From assembly GCA_026388445.1 (NCBI GenBank), contig JAPLJU010000132.1:1-5206 (forward strand): a stretch of DNA of 5,206 nucleotides, written 5' to 3'. The position numbers and the translations under genes were made by a program. The stretch comes from Deltaproteobacteria bacterium. Its GTDB lineage: Bacteria; Desulfobacterota; Syntrophia; Syntrophales; UBA2192. The notes under the pieces are model-generated. The model ran no database searches. It saw only the letters and a program-made list of their open reading frames with translations, and was not told the DNA's origin. Positions 1 through 4,189 of this stretch are shown here, in pieces (positions within the stretch are counted from its first letter, which is position 1; the number at the start of each line of letters is the position of its first letter).

Positions 1-873
1 GCGAGGAGGCGGCCCGGTATGGGCTTACCGTGGATGATATCCAGGAGGTAATCCAGACGGCCGTCGGGGGGATGAACCTCACGCTGACCGTCGAGGGGAG
101 GGGACGCTACCCCGTGAATGTCCGCTATCCCCGCGACCTTCGAAGCGACGTCGAGGCCCTCGCGAGGGTCCTCGTGCCTGTCATGATGGAAAGCCAGAAG
201 CCTTCACCGGCGGAAATGGCGGTCCAGGCGAGGTACCTCCAAGTCCCCCTGGGACAGCTCGCGGACATTCAGTTCGTGAAAGGACCCACGGTGATCAAGA
301 GCGAGGAGGGACTACTTTCATCCTACGTTTTCATCGACTACTCCGGGGGCGACATCGGCGGCTATGTGAGCCGCCTCAAGGAGCGGGTCGCCGATCTCAA
401 GATCCCCGAGGGATACCGGATCGAATGGAGCGGGGAATATGAGTACCTTGTCACCACCCATGAGAGGCTCAAGATCGTTATCCCGCTCACGGTGTTCATC
501 ATCTTCGTCCTCATCTTCCTGAATACAAGATCCGTGGTGAAAACATTCATTGTTCTCCTCGCTGTACCCTTCTCTCTCGTCGGGTCTCTACGAGCAGTGG
601 AAAAAGGAAGGGCGACTGCGCGCCCTGAGAGACCTTGAAGACAGCATCATGTACGGAGCCGTCAGGAGGATCCGGCCCAAGATCATGACGGTGAGCGTCA
701 TCCTGGCGGGGCTCATCCCCATCATGTTCAGCCACGGGACGGGGGCTGACATCATGAAGCGCATTGCCGCGCCCATGATCGGCGGCGTCGTCACCTCGGC
801 GATCCTGGAGCTCCTCATCTATCCCGTCATCTACATGATCTGGAGGGGAAGGGAATTCCGCGGTAGTGAATAG
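1..873 (+). pseudogene. cusA: CusA/CzcA-like heavy-metal RND efflux pump, C-terminal fragment with internal deletion and frameshift
   Basis: Inner-membrane proton-driven pump subunit of the HME-RND family, which exports metal cations with a periplasmic adaptor and an outer-membrane channel. The frame is open from base 3 (EEAARYGLTVDDIQEVIQ, typical of the periplasmic porter domain about 700 residues into a ~1040-residue protein), so the N-terminus is off the window. Visible in order: second porter-domain half, including GQLADI and EWSGEYEY; helix LKIVIPLTVFIIFVLIFL; helix FIVLLAVPFSLVG. Around 582-588 the frame switches: homology resumes one frame over at LYEQWKKEGRL and continues through RIRPKIMTVSVILAGLIPIMF and RIAAPMIGGVV to the stop at 871-873. 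The original frame stops at 636-638. Relatives have about 40 residues here, covering TM10 and the conserved ALAG..AE segment, all missing. The missing length must be 2 modulo 3. Without TM10 the pump should not work. Substrate (Cu/Ag versus Co/Zn/Cd) cannot be told. An assembly error is the main alternative to a true pseudogene. Confidence 0.85.
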
Positions 874-878
874 ATTTG

Positions 879-902
879 CGGAAGACCCGAACGGGCCTTC
901 CG
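879..902 (-). terminator. Hairpin between convergent genes, probable terminator of the selenium operon
   Basis: Inverted repeat with 10-nt arms and a 4-nt loop (CGGAAGaCCC / GGGcCTTCCG on the plus strand). In minus-strand RNA the single irregular position becomes a G-U wobble, so the stem is unbroken; in plus-strand RNA it is an A-C mismatch. The stem starts 7 nt after the NUDIX stop and 5 nt after the pump-gene stop, as expected of a terminator between convergent genes. A clear U-tract is missing on the minus side (the stem is followed by CAAATCTATT), so efficient intrinsic termination is not certain. Confidence 0.5.
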
Positions 903-909
903 ATAAGGG

Positions 910-1380
910 TCATGCGTTTTTGTTACTTTCCAGAAGCTTTTCGAGTTCGTCGATAAAACCCGCCTGGCCACGGATGATCTTTTCTCTGGCTCTTTCGATG
1001 GAAAACCACCCCGCGCGGTCTGCCTCTGGAAACTCCTGCGTCATGCCCGACCCAGGCGGCCACTCCAGGGGAAAGGTGTTACTCCTGATCGCGGCCGGAT
1101 CATGATCCCCTTCAAAGGCCCAGACGTGGATGAGTTTTCCACTCGGTTGCCTGATCGGGGTGAGAGCCCTGTAAGGACCGTCGGGTTGAAAACCCGTTTC
1201 CTCGATAAATTCCCGCTTCGCCGCTTCCAGCGGGTCCTCCGCGGTAAATTCGCCTTTCGGAATGGACCAGGCGCCGTCGTCCTTCCTTGCCCAGTAAGGC
1301 CCCCCGGGGTGTACCAGGAAGACCTCCACATGGCCTGCCCGGCACCGGTAGGCGATAAGGCCTGAGCTCTTTTTTGACAT
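910..1380 (-). CDS. NUDIX hydrolase (predicted NTP pyrophosphohydrolase, COG4119-like)
   Basis: Protein of 156 residues, full length for this NUDIX subgroup, whose members hydrolyse nucleoside diphosphates linked to another moiety using Mg2+; the substrate is not known. The N-terminal pattern SSGLIAYR..HVEVFLVHPGGPYWARKD.GAWSIPKGE is typical of the family. The NUDIX box follows at about residues 43-64, ending REFIEETGF with the metal-binding glutamates. The spacing is Gx4Ex7RE rather than the textbook Gx5Ex7RE, so the loop is one residue short. Later family features are IRSNTFPLEWPPGSG and the EFPEADRAGWF segment. No signal peptide, so cytoplasmic. The start is ATG at 1380. A GAGGGGGG sequence that overlaps the selD stop codon lies 10 nt upstream and would couple its translation to selD. 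It is the last gene of the operon, 16 nt after selD. A housekeeping role in cleaning nucleotides is as likely as a selenium role. The family call is firm, the function is not. Confidence 0.93.
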   Translation of the reverse strand: MSKKSSGLIAYRCRAGHVEVFLVHPGGPYWARKDDGAWSIPKGEFTAEDPLEAAKREFIEETGFQPDGPYRALTPIRQPSGKLIHVWAFEGDHDPAAIRSNTFPLEWPPGSGMTQEFPEADRAGWFSIERAREKIIRGQAGFIDELEKLLESNKNA

Positions 1381-1396
1381 CCGGTAAAAGCCCCCC

Positions 1397-2449
1397 TCAC
1401 TCCACCACGATCTTTGCCCTCAGCTCATCCGTGACATCGCCCACAATGGCCGCGTCCTCAACCCCCGCGTCCTTCAGTCGCATGAGGAGGCCATCCGCCT
1501 CTTTCGCGTCAATTGAGATCAGGAGCCCTCCGGAGGTCTGCGGGTCGAAGAGGAGGTCCAGCAACCAGTCGGGTACGTTCTTCTTGACCTCGATCATGGG
1601 CATGCGGAAATTCTTGTTCCGGTAGAGACCGCCCGGGAGGAAGCCTTCATCGATGATGTCGCGGATGCCCTCGAAGACGGGAACGGCGGATGAAAAGATA
1701 CGAAGGCCTATTTCGCTTCCCTCGATCATCTCGCAGGCGTGCCCGAGGAACCCGAAGCCGGTGATGTCCGTGCAGGCGTGCACGCCCGGCGTCTCCACCA
1801 TGAGATCGGCGGCCTGCCGGTTGAGGGTCGTCATGGTCCGGATGGATCGACGGAGGAGTTTCTCCGGGGCCTCGCCTCCCTTAAGCGCCGTGCTCACGAT
1901 CCCCGTACCGATAGCCTTTGTCAGGATCAATTTGTCCCCGGGCCAGGCGCTGTTATTCCGCAGCACTTTCTTCGGATGGATAATCCCGGTGACGGAAAGA
2001 CCGTATTTGGGCTCGTCATCCTCCACGCTGTGGCCCCCCACGAGGGTGACACCCGCCTCGTGGATCTTCTCCAGCCCGCCGAGAAGAATGTCGTGGAGGA
2101 CAGACATGTCGAGCTTCTTCGTGGGGAAGCAGATGATGTTCATCGCCGTGAGAGGCTTTCCGCCCATGGCGTAAACGTCGGAGAGGGCGTTCACCGCGGC
2201 GATCTGGCCAAAAATGTAGGGGTCGTCCACGATGGGGGTGAAGAAATCCAGCGTCAGGATGAGGGCGAGATCGTCGGAAATTTTATACACCCCTGCGTCC
2301 TCGAAGCCCTCCAGTCCCGCGATCAGGTTGGGGTCACTTCGCACGGGAAGCCCTTTCAGCGCTCGGTTCAGGTCCTCCGGACCGATCTTGCAGGCTCAAC
2401 CGGCCCCGTGGACCATCTCTGTGAGACGAAACTTCTTTTCACCGCTCAT
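1397..2449 (-). CDS. selD: Selenide, water dikinase (selenophosphate synthetase), itself a selenoprotein: TGA at 2396-2398 read as Sec18
   Basis: SelD makes selenophosphate, AMP and phosphate from selenide and ATP; selenophosphate is the Se donor for Sec-tRNA and 2-selenouridine. The frame from ATG 2449 reads MSGEKKFRLTEMVHGAG, then TGA, then ACKIGPEDL. This aligns with E. coli SelD HGAGCGCKI, so the TGA replaces catalytic Cys17 and Lys21 matches the essential Lys20. A standard ORF call starts at GTG 2344 (residue 36) and loses the active site. With the TGA as Sec the product is 350 residues, normal for SelD. Downstream motifs: TLDFFTPIVDDP (66-77), NALSDVYAMGG (87-97), the GGHSVEDDEPKYGL signature (138-151), CTDITGFGFLGHA (226-238), LFDPQTSGGLL (300-310). 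EDAGVY stands where DDAAVY is usual. AAAGGAG lies 9 nt before the ATG and overlaps the stop of the gene upstream. Sec-containing SelD is known in several bacteria, so the reading is well precedented. It implies selA, selB and selC elsewhere in the genome. Confidence 0.95.
2371..2383 (-). promoter_or_regulatory. Bacterial SECIS-like hairpin of selD
   Basis: In selD mRNA, 12 nt after the UGA, GGUCC and GGACC form a perfect 5-bp stem around a GGA loop. The loop starts 18 nt after the UGA and opens with two guanosines, which agrees with what is described for bacterial SECIS elements bound by SelB (short stem-loop just inside the coding region, G in the first loop positions). An outer pairing UCGGU (minus strand, 2385-2381) with ACCGA (2367-2363) is possible but competes with part of the inner stem. 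The match is to geometry only; no folding energy was computed. Confidence 0.65.
2396..2398 (-). other. selD: In-frame TGA recoded as selenocysteine (SelD Sec18)
   Basis: Codon 18 of selD. It has a good start and Shine-Dalgarno sequence upstream, uninterrupted SelD homology on both sides (EMVHGAG before, ACKIGPE after), a SECIS-like hairpin downstream, and it falls on the residue that is Cys or Sec in all functional SelD proteins. Sequencing error or a true stop is much less likely. Confidence 0.93.
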
Positions 2450-2458
2450 TTAAAATTT

Positions 2459-2465
2459 CTCCTTT
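2459..2465 (-). promoter_or_regulatory. Shine-Dalgarno sequence of selD
   Basis: AAAGGAG on the minus strand, 9 nt before ATG 2449 and overlapping the TAA stop of the upstream kinase gene. It decides the selD start: it places initiation upstream of the TGA codon rather than at the internal GTG at 2344, and suggests translational coupling with the gene before it. Confidence 0.85.
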
Positions 2466-3348
2466 AGGAAGAGTTCTCGGCTTTTTTCCATTCCTCCAGG
2501 TGTTCGTCGAACACCCGGGGGAGTGCCTCAATGATTTCTCTTATCCGGGTCGCGGGTGTCGCGCCGGCGTACTGCCCCGCCATCCGGTTTGCCCGGAAGG
2601 TCGCACGGGCGGCGTCGAGGGGCCTGAAGCCGCCGCAGATGAAAGCGCCCGCCATGCCACTGATAGTGTCGCCGGTACCGCCGATGGCCTCCAGGGCGGG
2701 AACATCCGGCTCCGAGATGGTTCCAACGATCTTCCCGTCCGCCGCTATGTAGTCCGTCGACCCCTTGACCATGAGCATCTTCGCCGCGTTTTTGTGACGG
2801 TAGGCCGCGGCGACGAGCTCCGGGATTTTCGACGCGTCGGACTCGAAGAGATGTCTGCTCACGTAGGCGGGGTGCATGGCATCGGGGTCGGCAAGAAAGG
2901 CCATCTCCGAAAGATCGGGGGTGAAGACATCGAAGGAGGCGGCCAGGCCTGCCGCCTTGGCGGCATACATGGCCGCGGCGTCGGCGATCATGAAGAGCCT
3001 CTTCTTAGTTTTCGACGCCGATTCGCATACCTTTTTCATGAGGCCCATGACCGGGAGCATGTAATGGAGAAGAAGAACACCCGGCGACATAGCAGAAATA
3101 TTCTTGATCAAATAATCGTAAAGGACACGGCTTCCCTTTCCTGTTCCATCGTCCCCCACGAGAAGGGCCCTCGGCGGTGAGAGGCGGAGGTAACCGGCCG
3201 TCACGCAGGCCGCGCTAATGAGGGCCGCCGTCCCCTGCGTGCAGGGGATCTCAACACCGTCCAGCGATATCACAGGTCCCAGAAACTTAACCACGCCGAG
3301 GGTGAGGGGCAGATCCTTTTTCGGGACAGTCCCGCAGATAAGATACAT
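2464..3348 (-). CDS. Ribokinase-superfamily kinase, related to ADP/ATP-dependent NAD(P)H-hydrate dehydratase (NnrD/YjeF C-terminal domain)
   Basis: Protein of 294 residues. The C-terminal half carries hallmarks of the ribokinase/NnrD fold: TPDLSEMAFL (143-152, like the TPHxGE segment), MVKGSTDYIAADGKI (193-207), and the anion-hole/catalytic motif GGTGDT (223-228) with Asp227 as the expected base, followed by ISGMAGAFICGGF. NnrD repairs hydrated NAD(P)H; other relatives phosphorylate small alcohols. The N-terminal part (GVEIPCTQGTAALISAA) matches NnrD poorly, and there is no NnrE epimerase domain, so the substrate is open. ATG 3348 was chosen, 4 nt after the stop of the DUF3343 gene. A longer reading from TTG 3393 would overlap that gene by 41 nt and adds only a non-family-like leader. 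No strong Shine-Dalgarno is seen, which fits re-initiation after the upstream gene. It ends 14 nt before selD, so a selenium-linked role is suggested by position only. Confidence 0.8.
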   Translation of the reverse strand: MYLICGTVPKKDLPLTLGVVKFLGPVISLDGVEIPCTQGTAALISAACVTAGYLRLSPPRALLVGDDGTGKGSRVLYDYLIKNISAMSPGVLLLHYMLPVMGLMKKVCESASKTKKRLFMIADAAAMYAAKAAGLAASFDVFTPDLSEMAFLADPDAMHPAYVSRHLFESDASKIPELVAAAYRHKNAAKMLMVKGSTDYIAADGKIVGTISEPDVPALEAIGGTGDTISGMAGAFICGGFRPLDAARATFRANRMAGQYAGATPATRIREIIEALPRVFDEHLEEWKKAENSS

Positions 3349-3352
3349 GGGG

Positions 3353-3886
3353 TTACTTTCGCCCGTTCGACCAGATGTCAAGGGATTCGACAAAAGCCCG
3401 GTCGAGCATGAGGGAACACAGGGTGTAGCCTACGTCCCTGGGTCTCGGTGCTTCGGCAAGCTTCTTGTCGAGCATTTCAGCGTGCAGGTAAGGGATGTCG
3501 GGACAACCGCCGCCCGAGACATTCAGGATGACACCGCTGCCCCGGTCGAAGGTGAGCTTCATGTTTCCGGCCTTGACCATGATGGCGCCACCGAAATCGG
3601 TCACCTGGACAACCTGCAGGAGTTCGCTCCCGCTTTTCACGGGCAGGATTTCCAAAAAGGACAGGTTCTTTGCGCGAAGCATCCGCTCCACGCCCGTTTT
3701 TTCGACCAGGTTGATCTCCAGGGCAAGGTCGCAGCCCTTTCTCAGGTCAGGCGGCGGCGCCACGAGCTTCGTTTCGTATTCTCCCGCCTTCAGGACCTTC
3801 TCGGCAGCGATGGCCTCTTCAACGCTGGTGAAAAGGACGATCCCGCCACCCTCAAAGTTATTTCTTTTCGTAAACCCAAAAACCAT
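3353..3886 (-). CDS. DUF3343 (putative Se/S carrier-like) protein with an unrecognised C-terminal domain
   Basis: Protein of 177 residues. Residues 15-60 match the DUF3343 family: GIVLFTSVEEAIAAEKVLKAG, then LVAPPPDLRKGCDLALEI with the family cysteine at Cys52. DUF3343 proteins recur near selenium genes and are described as putative Se/S carriers; the chemistry is unproven. DUF3343 alone covers about 80-90 residues. Here residues ~93-177 form a second part (VTDFGGAIMVKAGN, GGGCPDIPYL, APRPRDVGYTLCSLMLDRAF) with Cys128 and Cys157, which I do not recognise. No signal peptide or membrane helix, so cytoplasmic. ATG 3886 is the only ATG/GTG/TTG start in frame before the domain: in-frame stops lie at 3923-3925 and 3935-3937. 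There is no convincing Shine-Dalgarno before it. A GAGGGTGGCGGG stretch just before the ATC codon at 3839-3841 could mark a rare non-standard start or chance. The gene ends 4 nt before the kinase gene. Confidence 0.85.
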   Translation of the reverse strand: MVFGFTKRNNFEGGGIVLFTSVEEAIAAEKVLKAGEYETKLVAPPPDLRKGCDLALEINLVEKTGVERMLRAKNLSFLEILPVKSGSELLQVVQVTDFGGAIMVKAGNMKLTFDRGSGVILNVSGGGCPDIPYLHAEMLDKKLAEAPRPRDVGYTLCSLMLDRAFVESLDIWSNGRK

Positions 3887-3938
3887 AAGAACCCGCGATG
3901 CAGCACGAAGTGCGATACCCGCTCAGGATCCGCTTCAT
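3887..3938 (-). other. 52-nt spacer between tusA-like and DUF3343 genes with a small hairpin
   Basis: Largest gap in the operon within the window. It holds a 4-bp stem (GCAC / GTGC, 3903-3913, loop of 3) and a directly repeated GCGAT and ACCCGC on its flanks, and no Shine-Dalgarno for the DUF3343 start. There is no U-tract, so it is not a terminator. A 26-codon frame starting at ATG 3938 directly after the tusA stop is out of frame with DUF3343 and looks like chance. Confidence 0.3.
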
Positions 3939-4151
3939 TTACTTCGACATCTGGATGACGATATCCTGATTCTCTTCCCTCACGTCCGTGCGCATATTAT
4001 ATTTTTTTGCCAGACGAAGCAAATTCTCTTTTGACACTTCATTGTCGACGACGACCTCTAGGGCCTCAGCCCCTTCCCTGATGGCCTGGCTGGTCAGCAC
4101 AACGGGTTGAGGACAGGAAAGTCCCCTTGCGTCTATTTTCTTGGCTGTCAT
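3939..4151 (-). CDS. TusA/SirA-like sulfur (selenium) carrier protein
   Basis: Small cytoplasmic protein of 70 residues, the usual size for a single TusA/SirA domain. The hallmark N-terminal motif is present, KIDARGLSCPQPVVLT, with the CPxP cysteine at Cys13, which in TusA carries a persulfide to partner proteins. The C-terminal part (VVVDNEVSKENLLRLAKKYN, then DIVIQMSK) fits the two-layer fold. Two ATGs are available, at 4157 and 4151. AAAAAAGGAG lies directly against the first and 6 nt before the second, so ATG 4151 is the likely start. Standing between a YedE-like membrane protein and a DUF3343 gene in a selD operon, it probably carries Se or S taken up by YedE. Unlike YedF it has no fused DsrE-type domain. 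Whether it handles selenium rather than sulfur cannot be seen from sequence. Confidence 0.93.
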   Translation of the reverse strand: MTAKKIDARGLSCPQPVVLTSQAIREGAEALEVVVDNEVSKENLLRLAKKYNMRTDVREENQDIVIQMSK

Positions 4152-4157
4152 GTTCAT

Positions 4158-4167
4158 CTCCTTTTTT
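4158..4167 (-). promoter_or_regulatory. Shine-Dalgarno sequence of the tusA-like gene
   Basis: AAAAAAGGAG on the minus strand. It abuts the first ATG (4155-4157), leaving no spacer, and stands 6 nt before the second ATG (4149-4151), so it favours the second as start. Confidence 0.75.
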
Positions 4168-4189
4168 CGATCTTCATTTCTTTACAGAC

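Noticed and set aside
889..912. The NUDIX stop TGA (910-912) is followed 7 nt later by a stem whose loop starts 18 nt away with G, which fits SECIS geometry, so a second Sec codon was considered.
   Set aside because: The protein is already full length for its family, the read-through would run antisense into the pump gene with no known domain, and the hairpin is better explained as a terminator between convergent genes.
1739..2467. Long plus-strand open frame of 242 codons opposite selD.
   Set aside because: Antisense shadow in GC-rich DNA; the composition is rich in Arg, Gly and His, no family is recognised, and selD on the other strand is certain.
2500..3180. Plus-strand frame of 226 codons opposite the kinase gene.
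   Set aside because: Shadow of the kinase coding sequence; no Shine-Dalgarno or recognisable domain.
3349..3393. Longer start (TTG 3393) for the kinase gene.
   Set aside because: It would overlap the DUF3343 gene by 41 nt, needs a rare start codon, and adds a leader unlike the family; ATG 3348 lies 4 nt after the DUF3343 stop.
3889..3921. Possible remnant of a mobile repeat in the tusA-DUF3343 spacer (GCGAT and ACCCGC direct repeats around a small hairpin).
   Set aside because: Repeats are only 5-6 nt and occur once in this window; too weak to call a repeat element.
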